Positions 51,527 through 60,527 of a stretch of DNA of 64,000 nt are shown here, piece after piece (the stretch's first letter is position 1; every line of letters starts with the position of its first letter). A program made the translations under genes and the position numbers. The notes beneath the pieces were generated by a model. It saw only the letters and a program-made list of their open reading frames with translations. It was not told the origin of the DNA and did no database searches. The stretch covers positions 8,804,001-8,868,000 of the forward strand of contig NZ_CP107989.1 in NCBI RefSeq assembly GCF_041435015.1, written 5' to 3'. This DNA is from Streptomyces canus (GTDB lineage: Bacteria; Actinomycetota; Actinomycetes; Streptomycetales; Streptomycetaceae).

Positions 51527-52351
51527 TCAGCCCTTGCGAGCCACACCGCCGTACTGGTGCACCTCCGCGGGAAGCCCCAGCGCCTCGGTGTCGGGGCGCC
51601 AGCGCGAGCACGACGCCACGCCCGGTTCGAGCAGCTCCAGTCCGTCGAAGTAACGCGCGAGCTGCTCGGGGCTGCGCAGGATGTAGGGGAGCGAACCGCC
51701 CTCGTTGTACTGCTGGATCGCCTGGACGTAGGCCTCGCTGGTGGCGGTGCTGTCGTACTGCACGAGGAAGCTGCCGGAGGGCAGCCCGGCCACCAGCTCC
51801 CGCACGATCGCGCACGCCTCGTCGTGGTCCTCGATGTGGCCGAGGATGCCCATCAGCATGAGGGCGACGGGCTTGTCGAAGTCCAGGGTCTTCCCGGCCT
51901 CCCGCAGGATCGTGGCGGGGTCGCGCAGGTCGGCGTCGACGTAGTTGGTGACCCCCTCCGGGGTGCTGGTGAGCAGCGCGCGGGCGTGGGCCAGCACCAG
52001 CGGGTCGTTGTCGACGTAGACGATCCGGGACTCCGGGGCCACCCGCTGGGCGATCTGGTGGGTGTTGTCGACGTTCGGCAGCCCGGTGCCTATGTCCAGG
52101 AACTGCCGGACGCCCTCCTCACCGGCCAGATGACGGACGGCGCGGGCGAGGAAGTACCGCGCCGCGCGGGCGCCGGTCTCGATGCCGGGGAAGATCTCGC
52201 AGAAGGCGTCACCGGCCACCCGGTCGACCTCGTAGTTGTCCTTCCCGCCCAGCCAGTAGTTCCAGATCCGGGCCGACTGCGGCACAGAGGTGTCGATCTT
52301 GGGCAAGGCCTCCTGCTCGGACTGCTCGGAGTTCTCTGCCTGATCAGCCAT
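51527..52351 (-). CDS. SAM-dependent methyltransferase, DUF574 family
   Basis: This 274-residue protein of the actinobacterial DUF574 methyltransferase family has the N-terminal PQSARIWNYWLGGKDNYEVDR signature region, motif I QFLDIGTGLP, VYVDNDPLVLAHARALL, and GILGHIEDHDEA. It is typical of Streptomyces, where many paralogues exist and substrates are unknown. ATG at 52351 has AGGAGC upstream. It lies 20 bp from the convergent DUF5753 regulator stop; these two families are frequently neighbours. Confidence 0.9.
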   Translation of the reverse strand: MADQAENSEQSEQEALPKIDTSVPQSARIWNYWLGGKDNYEVDRVAGDAFCEIFPGIETGARAARYFLARAVRHLAGEEGVRQFLDIGTGLPNVDNTHQIAQRVAPESRIVYVDNDPLVLAHARALLTSTPEGVTNYVDADLRDPATILREAGKTLDFDKPVALMLMGILGHIEDHDEACAIVRELVAGLPSGSFLVQYDSTATSEAYVQAIQQYNEGGSLPYILRSPEQLARYFDGLELLEPGVASCSRWRPDTEALGLPAEVHQYGGVARKG

Positions 52352-52455
52352 GGACGCTCCTGCGTGTGCGCGACGGGGAAACCCGCCGAACGGTCGAACA
52401 CCGGTCGTGGACACCCACGTTAATCCCCGAGGCTCACCTCATGTGCATCATCGGC

Positions 52456-52486
52456 CCCAACAGGCCTGGGCCTGCTGCCTGTTGGG
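52456..52486. terminator. Terminator hairpin downstream of the protease gene
   Basis: CCCAACAGGC (52456-52465) and GCCTGTTGGG (52477-52486) form a perfect 10-bp stem with an 11-nt loop, 73 bp beyond the protease stop codon (minus strand). Confidence 0.65.
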
Positions 52487-52558
52487 CCCTGGTCGCCGAG
52501 GTGAACACGGCTGCCCGGGACAGCGGCGAGGCCGTCCCGGGCACGTGGGTACAGGGGG

Positions 52559-55500
52559 TTACGGGGTGGTCAGGTAGGCCCTTTCGATCGTCTGGGTCAG
52601 GGTGTTGCCCGCCCGGTCCGTCAGCTCCGCGCGCAGGGAGACGGAGCCCGCCGTCGCCGGATGCTTGAGCGACAGGTGCGTGCCGCCGACGGTCTTGGCG
52701 GGCTGCCAGGTCTTCCCCTCGTCGTAGGACACCTGGAAGGCGAGTTTCGCCGGGCGCTGTCCCGCCGCCGCGCCCTCGACGGTGAAGGGCACCTCGAAGC
52801 GCTTGCCCGCCTTCGCCGTGCTCGCCAGGGTCAGGTCAGGGCTGTAGCGGACCGTCGACAGCGGCAGTGCGGTGAAATCGTCGTCGGGGGTCTTCGCCGA
52901 GCGGAAGGTCCACTCCGCGCGGACCCGGGTGCTGACCGGATACACGGCCGGGTCACGGGAGTTGTCCACCGTCAGCTTGTAGGTGGTGTCCTCCGCGGGA
53001 ACCGTGTACTCGGTGAGCCCGTCGGTGGGAGGGATGCCGTAGTCGTCGGCGATCTCCTTGCCGTCCGCCTCCAGCCTGGTCGTCACCGCGGTGGTGTTGC
53101 TGGTGCCCCAGTGTCCGGCGCCGTCGCCGAACAGCGGGACATACGCCCTGACGGTGTTCCCCATGCGGGCGACGCCGGGGAAGCCCCTGGCCGGTCCGAG
53201 CTGTCCGGTGCCGGCCGGTGCCGGGCCGAAGACGCCGACGTTGAAGCGCTCCTGGTAGCGGTGACCGGCCTTCCAGGTCTGCGGCATCCTCATGAGGAAG
53301 TTCTCGAAGACCGAGTCCTGGCTGTCGCCCGAGACCTGCCAGGTGCGCAGGGACCACTTCACACCGTTGTCGAGGATGTACTCGGTGCTCCGGAACGGCA
53401 GGTCGCCCCGCATGTCGGTGAAGCCGAAGACCAGTTCGCCGTCGGGCAGGTGCGGGCTCACCTCGGCCTGGACGCGGCGGCCGTCGACGGCCTCGCCCAC
53501 CTGGAGGTCGACCTTCGCCAACTGCTTCCGCCCGACCTTGGCGGTGAAGCCGTCCACACTGCCCTCCCGGAACCAGGCCGCGTGGTAGTTGACCCGGTCG
53601 CCGTCCGCTCCCCGGCCGCTCCAGCCGCCGGAGTACAGGGCGTTGAGCCCGTCCACGGGCTCCCCGCCGCCGAGCCGCCCGAACCGTGAGCCCTGGAAGC
53701 TCGGCATCAGGTACTGGAGTGAACCGTCACGCTTGCCCTCGCCGCGCCCGAAGCCGATCACGACGGTGGCGTCGGTGTTCTCGGCCGTCGGGTCCGGCAC
53801 GGTGATGTCCACCGGCTTCGCCTGCCGGGCGTCCACGGTGACGGTCCTGTCGCCGTCCAGCCGGAACCTCGGCTCCACCAGAATGCCGTGGGCGGGCGAC
53901 GAGGTCTCCGGGTGAATGATCCCGCTGAGGATGTAGTCGCCCTTGGGCAGCCGCACCGTCAGTTCGCCGTCCTGCTCGTCGGCGTACTCGGCGTAGAAGT
54001 CGCCGTCGAAATCGGCGACAGCGGTGGCGGCGTCCCCGGTCGGCCGGCCGTTCTCGTCGATGTGCTTGAGCGTCAGGCTGTACGACTCCACCTCGCGCGC
54101 CGCACCTACGGCGGACCGCACCTGGACCTTGCCGTCGGCCGACGTGGCCTGCACCGAACCGCCGAAGCTGCCGTCGGCGCTCCCCGCGCGGGTGTCCGCC
54201 GTGACCTCGGCGCTCGCGGTGCCGCCCGCCGGGACGGTGATCCGCTGCGGGGACACGCTGAACATGCCCTCGGCGGCGGGCTTCCCGTCCACCGCGAAGG
54301 CGTCGACGGACAGGTCGAGGGTGACCGGCTCGGTGCCGAGGTTGCGGTAGGTGAGCTGCTGGGTGGACGGCTTGTCGTCGTCGTGCGGCCACTGCTGCTC
54401 GCCGAAGTCGAGCGGCCCCTGCTCGGTGACGACGTTCTGGTCCAGCGCCCGGACCAGATCGGTACGGCCGGTGCCCTGCTGGAAGGAGCTGTACGTCCCC
54501 GGCTTCGCGGAACCGGTGAGGACCGCCTTGAGGCGCTCGCCGCTCCAGTCGGGATGCTGCTGGGCGAGGAGGGCGGCGGCGCCCGCGACATGCGGGGTCG
54601 CCATGGACGTACCGTCGAGGGTGGCGTAGCCGGGGACGCCGGAGGGGTACTCCTTCTCGATGAGGCTGCCGGCCGCCGCCGCTGCCGTGATCTCGACACC
54701 GGGCGCGGTCAGGTCCGGCTTGACGCCGCTGTCCCCGACCCGCGGGCCGCGACTGGAGAAGTCGGCGAGCGCGTCGGACTTGTCGACCGCGCCGACGGTG
54801 AGCGCGGCGTCCGCGCTGCCGGGCGAGCCGACCGTGCCCTCGCCGAACTCGCCCTCGTTGCCCGCCGCCACGACGAAGAGCGTGTCGGAATCGGCGGAGA
54901 GCCGGTCCACGGCCTCCTCCATCGGGTCGGTGCCCGGCAGGTCGGTGCCGCCGAGGCTGAGGTTGACGACGTCCGCCTTCTGGGCCACCGCCCACTCCAT
55001 GCCGGCGATGATCCCGGAGTCCGAGCCGAAGCCGGTGTCGTCCAGGACCTTGCCGTTGAGGATCTTCGCGCCCGGCGCGACCCCCTTGTACTTGCCCCCG
55101 GACTTGGCGCCGGTGCCGGCCACGGTGGACGCCACGTGCGTACCGTGGCCGAACTTGTCGCCGGTACCGTCGGAGCCCGAGAAGTCCTTCTCCTCGACCA
55201 CCTGGTCCGCCAGATCGGGGTGGGAGGTGTCGACTCCGGTGTCCAGGACGGCGACCTTCACCCCGGTGCCGTCGTACCCGGCGGCCCACGCGGCAGGTGC
55301 GCCGATCTGCGGGACGCTCCGGTCGAGCGAGGCCTTGCGCCGGCCGTCCAGCCAGACCTTCTCGACAGCCCCGGACTCGCCGGCGGTGACGGTGTCCCAG
55401 AAGTCGGCCGTCCGCTTCTTGGCGGAACGCATCGACTTGCCGTTGACCACCGGCAGCGCACGGCCCATCCGGGCCCCGGCCTCGGTGAACGGGCTCATGG

Positions 55501-55912
55501 AGGGCGTCTTTTTGCCCTTGAACGTGACGATCAGCGGTACGTCGGACCGGCCCGCGTCGTCGTAGCCGTCCTTGAGCAGCTGGGTCACGTCGAACAGCCT
55601 CGCGTCCAACTTCCCCTGGGCGAGCAGCAGTTCGGCGTCGCCGGGAACGACCCGGGTGTGTCCGGCGACCTCCCGGACCGAGAACGGCACGTCCTTTCGG
55701 CCCGGTGCCCGCTCCACTCCGGAGACCCGGCCCTTGTCGCCGACCAGGACCCGGTCGCCGGTGACCAGCGTGACCGTCCGTACCGCGGCGGCCGTACGAC
55801 CGCCCCCGGTGTCGACGGCTCCCGCGCCGGCCGGCAGACCGGCGAGGACCAGCGTCACGGAAGCCACTCCCGCGGCCATGGCCGCAGGTCTGTGGCGTAT
55901 GCGTAACTCCAT
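52559..55912 (-). CDS. Large secreted subtilisin-like serine protease (S8)
   Basis: This 1117-residue secreted protease has a signal peptide (cut near AGA, residue 32), a propeptide region to about 195, and a peptidase S8 domain with Asp224 (VLDTGVD), His256 (FGHGTH), oxyanion Asn352 (AAGNEG) and Ser436 (DGTSMATPHVAG). About 640 C-terminal residues form beta-rich domains resembling those of large Streptomyces subtilases. It degrades extracellular protein. ATG at 55912 follows AGGAG. A terminator follows the gene. Confidence 0.94.
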   Translation of the reverse strand: MELRIRHRPAAMAAGVASVTLVLAGLPAGAGAVDTGGGRTAAAVRTVTLVTGDRVLVGDKGRVSGVERAPGRKDVPFSVREVAGHTRVVPGDAELLLAQGKLDARLFDVTQLLKDGYDDAGRSDVPLIVTFKGKKTPSMSPFTEAGARMGRALPVVNGKSMRSAKKRTADFWDTVTAGESGAVEKVWLDGRRKASLDRSVPQIGAPAAWAAGYDGTGVKVAVLDTGVDTSHPDLADQVVEEKDFSGSDGTGDKFGHGTHVASTVAGTGAKSGGKYKGVAPGAKILNGKVLDDTGFGSDSGIIAGMEWAVAQKADVVNLSLGGTDLPGTDPMEEAVDRLSADSDTLFVVAAGNEGEFGEGTVGSPGSADAALTVGAVDKSDALADFSSRGPRVGDSGVKPDLTAPGVEITAAAAAGSLIEKEYPSGVPGYATLDGTSMATPHVAGAAALLAQQHPDWSGERLKAVLTGSAKPGTYSSFQQGTGRTDLVRALDQNVVTEQGPLDFGEQQWPHDDDKPSTQQLTYRNLGTEPVTLDLSVDAFAVDGKPAAEGMFSVSPQRITVPAGGTASAEVTADTRAGSADGSFGGSVQATSADGKVQVRSAVGAAREVESYSLTLKHIDENGRPTGDAATAVADFDGDFYAEYADEQDGELTVRLPKGDYILSGIIHPETSSPAHGILVEPRFRLDGDRTVTVDARQAKPVDITVPDPTAENTDATVVIGFGRGEGKRDGSLQYLMPSFQGSRFGRLGGGEPVDGLNALYSGGWSGRGADGDRVNYHAAWFREGSVDGFTAKVGRKQLAKVDLQVGEAVDGRRVQAEVSPHLPDGELVFGFTDMRGDLPFRSTEYILDNGVKWSLRTWQVSGDSQDSVFENFLMRMPQTWKAGHRYQERFNVGVFGPAPAGTGQLGPARGFPGVARMGNTVRAYVPLFGDGAGHWGTSNTTAVTTRLEADGKEIADDYGIPPTDGLTEYTVPAEDTTYKLTVDNSRDPAVYPVSTRVRAEWTFRSAKTPDDDFTALPLSTVRYSPDLTLASTAKAGKRFEVPFTVEGAAAGQRPAKLAFQVSYDEGKTWQPAKTVGGTHLSLKHPATAGSVSLRAELTDRAGNTLTQTIERAYLTTP

Positions 55913-55943
55913 CTGAACTCCTGACAGTTGGGGGATCAATGCG

Positions 55944-56771
55944 TCACGGGGCGGAGGGACCCGTGAGGAGACGGCCGTCGCTGTCGTACGGCCAGACATT
56001 GGGGACGCAGCCGAGCAGGCCCTTGATCTGCTGCATCATCGCGGGGGCCGGCTGCCCCTTGCCGGGGCAGGTGACATGGCCGTGGCCGAGGAAGTGGCCC
56101 ACCTCGTGGTTGATGATCAGCGAGCGGTACCCGACGACGTCCTTCGGGTAGAACTCGGTCGCCAGCACCCAGCGTCTGAGGTTGACCATCACGTTCTGGT
56201 TCACGCTGCAGTTGACCTTGCCGCCGGTGTCGAGACCGCCCTCGGCGCAGATCTTGTCGACGGTCACCGGGGTGGCGAGGCGGACCCGGAAGTCGGTGGG
56301 GCCAGTGGACACCCGCTGGAACGCCGAGTGGCCGTCGGCCGTCCAGCCGCGCGGGTCGGCCAAGGTCCGCTCCACCTGCGCGGCGACCTCCTCGGGGGAG
56401 ATCGTGATGCCCTTCTCCACTTCGACCCGGTAGCGCAGGGGCGTGCCCTTGCCGACCCGCCCGCTCCCGCCGGGCGCGGTGACGAAGGTCCCCGGGCCGC
56501 TCTGGGGGAGAGGAGTCGTGGAGGGGCTGGGAGGCGCGCCGGACTCTTGCGGTTCCGGTGACTCAGGGGTCCTGCGAGGGTCCGGACTCGCCACGGGTGA
56601 GAGGGCCGCGGACGTGCGACTCGCGTCGGACGGCAGCCACGCCACCACCGCACCGCCGACGGCCGCGGAGGCCACCAACGCGGCCAGGCCGCCCATCAGT
56701 TGGCCCTTCACGCTCCGCTCGGAGCGCTTCCGGCGACGACGGCCGGCGGGGTTTCGTTTGTGCGCTGTCAC
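55944..56771 (-). CDS. DUF3152 zinc metalloprotease-like membrane-anchored protein
   Basis: This 275-residue protein has a cytosolic Lys/Arg-rich N-terminus, one transmembrane anchor (about 26-46), a Pro/Ser-rich linker and a DUF3152 domain with the zinc motif HEVGHFLGHGH, where the extra HxH resembles metzincins. It is probably an extracellular protease or processing enzyme. Start is GTG at 56771 without a good ribosome binding site. It lies 31 bp before the subtilase on the same strand, so they may be co-expressed; it is divergent from the response regulator. Confidence 0.88.
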   Translation of the reverse strand: MTAHKRNPAGRRRRKRSERSVKGQLMGGLAALVASAAVGGAVVAWLPSDASRTSAALSPVASPDPRRTPESPEPQESGAPPSPSTTPLPQSGPGTFVTAPGGSGRVGKGTPLRYRVEVEKGITISPEEVAAQVERTLADPRGWTADGHSAFQRVSTGPTDFRVRLATPVTVDKICAEGGLDTGGKVNCSVNQNVMVNLRRWVLATEFYPKDVVGYRSLIINHEVGHFLGHGHVTCPGKGQPAPAMMQQIKGLLGCVPNVWPYDSDGRLLTGPSAP

Positions 56772-56782
56772 GGTGGTTCACG

Positions 56783-56833
56783 ATGTGATCGCCATGTGAT
56801 CGGACCTGGCCCGGAAGATAACGAACCGATAAC
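56783..56833 (+). promoter_or_regulatory. Two pairs of 11-bp-period direct repeats before the response regulator
   Basis: ATGTGATCG is repeated at 56783-56791 and 56794-56802 (period 11 bp), and GATAAC at 56817-56822 and 56828-56833 (period 11 bp). OmpR-family regulators bind tandem half-sites with this period. The region lies between the DUF3152 start and the regulator gene and could control both directions. Confidence 0.6.
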
Positions 56834-56857
56834 CCTCCTCGTGGTCATGGTCGTGTG

Positions 56858-56863
56858 GATACT
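56858..56863 (+). promoter_or_regulatory. -10 box of a probable leaderless response regulator message
   Basis: GATACT lies 6 bp before the ATG at 56870 and no ribosome binding site is present, so the predicted transcript start coincides with the start codon. Confidence 0.35.
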
Positions 56864-56869
56864 GTGCGC

Positions 56870-57565
56870 ATGTCACGTGTACTGCTGATCGAAGACGACC
56901 CCGCCGTGCGGGAGGGGGTCGCCCTGGCCCTGCGCCGCCAGAACCATGACGTCGCCGCCACCGCGACCGGCGAGGAGGGGATGGACCGGCTGCGGGCCTT
57001 CCGGCCGGACATCGTCGTCCTCGATCTGATGCTGCCCGGCATGACCGGCCTGGACGTGTGCCGGGGTATACGGGCCGTCGACCAGACCCTGCCGATCATC
57101 ATGGCGACCGCACGAGGAGAGGAAGTGGACATCGTCGTCGGCCTGGAGGCGGGCGCCGACGACTACGTCGTCAAACCCGTCCTGGCCCGTGTGCTCGACG
57201 CGCGCATACGCGCGGTCCTGCGCCGGGCGTCCGGAAGCGCCCCCCGCGCCGAGGGCCTGCCGAAGATCGACACCTACGGCGACCTGGCCGTCGACCGGGC
57301 CGGCCTGACCGTCGCGCTGAACGGTGAGCCGATCGCCCTCGCCCCCTCCGAACTACGGCTTCTGCTCACCCTGTCCGCCTCGCCGGGCCAGGTGTTCAGC
57401 CGTCAGCAACTCCTGGAGGCGGTCTGGGAGCACGACTACCACGGCGACGCCCGCCTGGTGGACGCCTGCGTCAAACGACTGCGCACCAAGATGTCCGAGC
57501 CGCCCCGCGCACCCCGCTACATCCACACCGTGCGCGGTTTCGGCTACCGCTTCGCGGCGCCGTGA
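56870..57565 (+). CDS. OmpR-family response regulator
   Basis: This 231-residue response regulator has a receiver domain with phospho-acceptor Asp52 (VLDLMLPGMTG), acidic pocket EDD (8-10), and Lys in VVKPV, followed by a winged-helix DNA-binding domain (ELRLLLTLSASPGQVFSRQQLLEAVW ... HTVRGFGYRF). It overlaps the kinase gene by four bases (GTGA). It probably recognises the 11-bp-period repeats upstream. It resembles CseB/MtrA-like regulators that govern envelope genes. Confidence 0.95.
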   Translation: MSRVLLIEDDPAVREGVALALRRQNHDVAATATGEEGMDRLRAFRPDIVVLDLMLPGMTGLDVCRGIRAVDQTLPIIMATARGEEVDIVVGLEAGADDYVVKPVLARVLDARIRAVLRRASGSAPRAEGLPKIDTYGDLAVDRAGLTVALNGEPIALAPSELRLLLTLSASPGQVFSRQQLLEAVWEHDYHGDARLVDACVKRLRTKMSEPPRAPRYIHTVRGFGYRFAAP

Positions 57566-59022
57566 GGAAGCGCCGGCTGCGGGGCCTGCGGGCCCGCCTG
57601 GTGGTGGCCTTCGGGCTCGTCGCCGCCGTCGCGGCCATCTCGACCGGGGCCCTGACCTTCCGCGAGGCGCGCACCGGAGTGCTCCAGCAGAGCCAGGACG
57701 CCACCATCAGGCAACTGCGGGCCCAGCTCAACCAACATGCCACCGAACTCGCCGTGCCTCCCGAGGAATCGGCGCTGCGGGAGTTCGCGAAGGACGTGGC
57801 GGCCACCGAGTCGCAGGGCAGCTGGCGGGTGCTGGTGACCTACGGGGATCGCAGCGGCTCCTCCGCCCCGGGAGACCCCTTCACCGAGGTGACGCCCGCC
57901 CTGCGGGAGGCCGTCGGGTCCAGCCAGGCCACCGTCTTCCAGCGGGTGCGCGGCGAGGGGCGCACCTCCCTCGTCGTCGGCATGTCGATCCTCTTCGGCG
58001 GCCGGGACACCGCTGCCGCGGTCACCGGGGTCCACGTGTTCCTCGTCGTTCCGCAGACCACGGAACAGGCGTACGTCGACGCCCTGGTCACCGCTGTCGA
58101 GCGGGCCATGGTGGTGGCCCTCGCGCTCGCTGTCGTACTCGCGCTCCTCGCCGCCCGCGGGGTGCTGGTGCCGGTGCGCAAGCTGCGGTTCGCCACCCGC
58201 AGGATCGCCGAAGGGCGCCTGGACACCCGGCTAGCGGTCAACGGCTCCGACGAACTCGCCGACCTGTCCCACACGTTCAACGAGACGGCCGCCGCACTGG
58301 AGACATCGGTGGCCGAACTGCGCGAGATGGAGGCGCGGGCCCGTCGCTTCGCGGCCGACGTCTCGCACGAACTGCGCACCCCGCTCGCCGCCATGTCCGC
58401 CGTCACCGACGTCCTCGACGAGGACGCCGCCCGGCTGGACCCCGACACCGCCACCGCGGTCAGGCTCATCAGCGAAGAGACGATCAAACTCGCCCGTCTC
58501 GTCGACGACTTGATGGAGATCTCCCGGTTCGACGCGGGCGCCGCGGTGCTGCACCTGGACGAGATCGACCTCGCCGAGTCGATCCGGCGCACCCTCGCCG
58601 CCCGCGGCTGGACGGACACGGTGGCGACCGATCTGCCGCCGCCGCACGCGGTACGCGGACGCGTCGACCCGCGCCGCGTCGACGTGGTCGTCGCCAACCT
58701 GGTCGGCAACGCGCTCAAGCACGGCGCCCGCCCGGTACAGGTGCGTCTGAGCGTCGGCGGCGCGGGGGCCGTCATCGAGGTACGGGACAGCGGCCCCGGC
58801 ATCCCCCACGACGTCCTGCCCCATGTCTTCGAGCGGTTCTACAAGTCGGACACCGCCCGGATCCGCTCGGAGGGCAGCGGCCTCGGTCTGTCCATCACCG
58901 CCGAGAACGTCCGCATCCACGGCGGCACCGTCCGCGCGGCCAACCACCCGGCGGGCGGCGCCGTCTTCACCGTAGAACTTCCGCTGTGGCGGGACGAGTC
59001 GCCCGAGGAGAACCCGTCATGA
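57562..59022 (+). CDS. Sensor histidine kinase
   Basis: This 486-residue kinase has transmembrane helices at about 11-32 and 180-198, an extracytoplasmic sensor of about 145 residues, HAMP, and HisKA with His269 in ADVSHELRTP. The HATPase domain has NLVGNALKHG, VRDSGPGIP, FERFYKSD and GSGLGLSI. Start is GTG at 57562 inside the regulator stop. Its stop overlaps the lipoprotein start, so the three genes form one coupled operon. The signal is unknown, probably an envelope condition. Confidence 0.95.
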   Translation: MRKRRLRGLRARLVVAFGLVAAVAAISTGALTFREARTGVLQQSQDATIRQLRAQLNQHATELAVPPEESALREFAKDVAATESQGSWRVLVTYGDRSGSSAPGDPFTEVTPALREAVGSSQATVFQRVRGEGRTSLVVGMSILFGGRDTAAAVTGVHVFLVVPQTTEQAYVDALVTAVERAMVVALALAVVLALLAARGVLVPVRKLRFATRRIAEGRLDTRLAVNGSDELADLSHTFNETAAALETSVAELREMEARARRFAADVSHELRTPLAAMSAVTDVLDEDAARLDPDTATAVRLISEETIKLARLVDDLMEISRFDAGAAVLHLDEIDLAESIRRTLAARGWTDTVATDLPPPHAVRGRVDPRRVDVVVANLVGNALKHGARPVQVRLSVGGAGAVIEVRDSGPGIPHDVLPHVFERFYKSDTARIRSEGSGLGLSITAENVRIHGGTVRAANHPAGGAVFTVELPLWRDESPEENPS

Positions 59023-59561
59023 AGGCCCTGCGCAGCGTCCCGCTGCTGACGCTCCTCGCCCTCACCTCCTGCGGGATTCCCGCGACCGGAGTGGTGGAGG
59101 CCGGCGGTCCCGCGAGCGGGACTCTCCCGATGACGCAGGTCTACTTCGTCGAGGACGGCGCGCTCGTCGCGATGCCGCGCACGACCGAGCTGCCCGGTGA
59201 CCCCGAGGCGGCGCTGCGGCTGCTGATGGCCGGTCCGCTGGCCGGGGAGGGGCGTTCGGGGCGGCTCTCCACCGAGGTACCGGGCGTGCCGACCGCCATG
59301 GCACTGCCGCCCGCCACCGACGGGCCGGGGAACCCTCCCTCGCCGGACACCCCGACGGTGACGGTGAAGAGGGACGCGATGACGATCCGACTCCCTCCGG
59401 GCATGGACAGGTTGAGCGGCATCGGGGTACGGCAGATCGTCTGCACGGCCGCCGCCGCGTACCGCCTCACGCGTCCGTCCGACGCCACGGTCACCGCTGA
59501 AGTGACCGACGGCGGCGGACGGCGGGTCACGGCGTCGGACGAGGACTGCCCCGATCGGTGA
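59019..59561 (+). CDS. GerMN-domain lipoprotein coupled to the two-component system
   Basis: This 180-residue lipoprotein has lipobox LTSC (Cys18) and a mature part with TQVYFVEDGALVAMPR and GDPEAALRLLMAGPLAGE, typical of GerMN/LpqB N-terminal domains. LpqB acts as an accessory of the MtrAB system, and CseA of CseBC, so this protein probably modulates the sensor kinase from outside. It starts within the kinase stop (ATGA). There is no C-terminal propeller as in LpqB, so it is a short version. Confidence 0.85.
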   Translation: MKALRSVPLLTLLALTSCGIPATGVVEAGGPASGTLPMTQVYFVEDGALVAMPRTTELPGDPEAALRLLMAGPLAGEGRSGRLSTEVPGVPTAMALPPATDGPGNPPSPDTPTVTVKRDAMTIRLPPGMDRLSGIGVRQIVCTAAAAYRLTRPSDATVTAEVTDGGGRRVTASDEDCPDR

Positions 59562-59573
59562 GGAGGCCAAAGG

Positions 59574-60150
59574 TCACCGGGGGCCGAGCGGCTCCCGTAG
59601 GGTGCGCGCCGCCAGAAGCGTGACGGCGTCGTCCGAGTTGGCCGGGGCCGGCCGGTCGAGGACGGTGTTCAGGATGACCGGCAGGGCGTTCCCGGCGGTG
59701 ACGGATGCGTGGGTGAGGGCGGCGAGGCCCGTGTCGATGTCCTCGCCGCGCCGCTCCACGAGGCCGTCGGTGTAGGCCGGCAGCAGGGTGCCCGGCGGCA
59801 GCGGGCAGTGCCGGCTCTCGTATCCGCCGAAGCCCGTGCCGAGGGGAGGGCCGACGGGCAGGTCCGCGAGTTCGGGCGCGGTGCCCGGCCTCACCACCAG
59901 CGGCGGGACATGGCCGGCGGTGGCCAGGACGGCGAGTTCGGCGGCGGGGTCCAGGAGGACCAGCACACATGGCGCAGGTCCGCGTCCAGGCCGCGACGGC
60001 CGCCGGTGTCCCGTCCAGGAACCGGCCGGCCGTCCAGAGCTCGTCCAGCACCTGACCCGTCTCCGCCGCCCGGGCCGCCTCCGACAGCTCCCGCAGCGTC
60101 GCCGAGGGGAGGAAGGGGGCGGAGGGCGCGGACAGACGGGGGTGGGTCAT
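59574..60150 (-). pseudogene. Frameshifted SpoIIE-type PP2C phosphatase gene
   Basis: The 3' part (59574 to about 59970) encodes VLLDPAAELAVLATAGH, GTGFGGYESR, LLPAYTDGLVERRGEDIDTG and DDAVTLLAAR, the C-terminal half of an SpoIIE-like PP2C phosphatase as used against anti-sigma antagonists. The 5' part from ATG 60150, with GAGG upstream, runs in another frame and reaches the junction near 59970. The metal-binding N-terminal half of the phosphatase (the DxxG motif) is not visible. The gene is broken unless the window contains a sequencing error. Confidence 0.55.
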
Positions 60151-60239
60151 CTGGTCTGATTCCTCGAGAGGCAGAAGTCCGATTCATCGCACTTACGGCG
60201 ATGGACCATATTTGCCATGTTGAGGCTATGGGCTGGGTC

Positions 60240-60527
60240 TCATCCGCCGCTCACGAGCTTCTCGAAGAAGAACTCGTGCTTGAGGAACGACGTCTCGTGC
60301 TCGGTTCCCGGATACGGCGGGACGAGCTGCGCGGCCTGGAAGAGCCGCCAGCCGTCCTGCAGAGCGGCGACGCCCGTCTCGTACGGCGGCTCGTCGCTGT
60401 CCCCGGTCGTGGGGCGGGTGGTGCCCGTGCCGTCGTAGCGGGCCCAGCCGACGACCCGCGAGTCGAGCGCCGAGGTGTTCAGATACAGGACCAGAACCTG
60501 CTGGCGCAGGGGGTTCGAGTGGGTCAC
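60240..60527 (-). CDS. Conserved small protein coupled to PhyH
   Basis: This 95-residue protein has no recognised domain. It contains NTSALDSRVVGWARYDG, ETGVAALQDGWRLFQAAQL and an aromatic-charged end LKHEFFFEKLVSGG. GTG at 60527 overlaps the dioxygenase stop by four bases and has GAGGAG upstream, so it is translationally coupled and probably functionally tied to PhyH. No signal peptide is seen. The pattern YDGTGTT..TTGDSDEPPYETG looks like a flexible loop. Confidence 0.75.
   Translation of the reverse strand: MTHSNPLRQQVLVLYLNTSALDSRVVGWARYDGTGTTRPTTGDSDEPPYETGVAALQDGWRLFQAAQLVPPYPGTEHETSFLKHEFFFEKLVSGG

Noticed and set aside
53888..55906. A 670-codon plus-strand frame opposite the subtilase
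   Set aside because: Antisense to the protease with intact catalytic triad; no recognisable protein.
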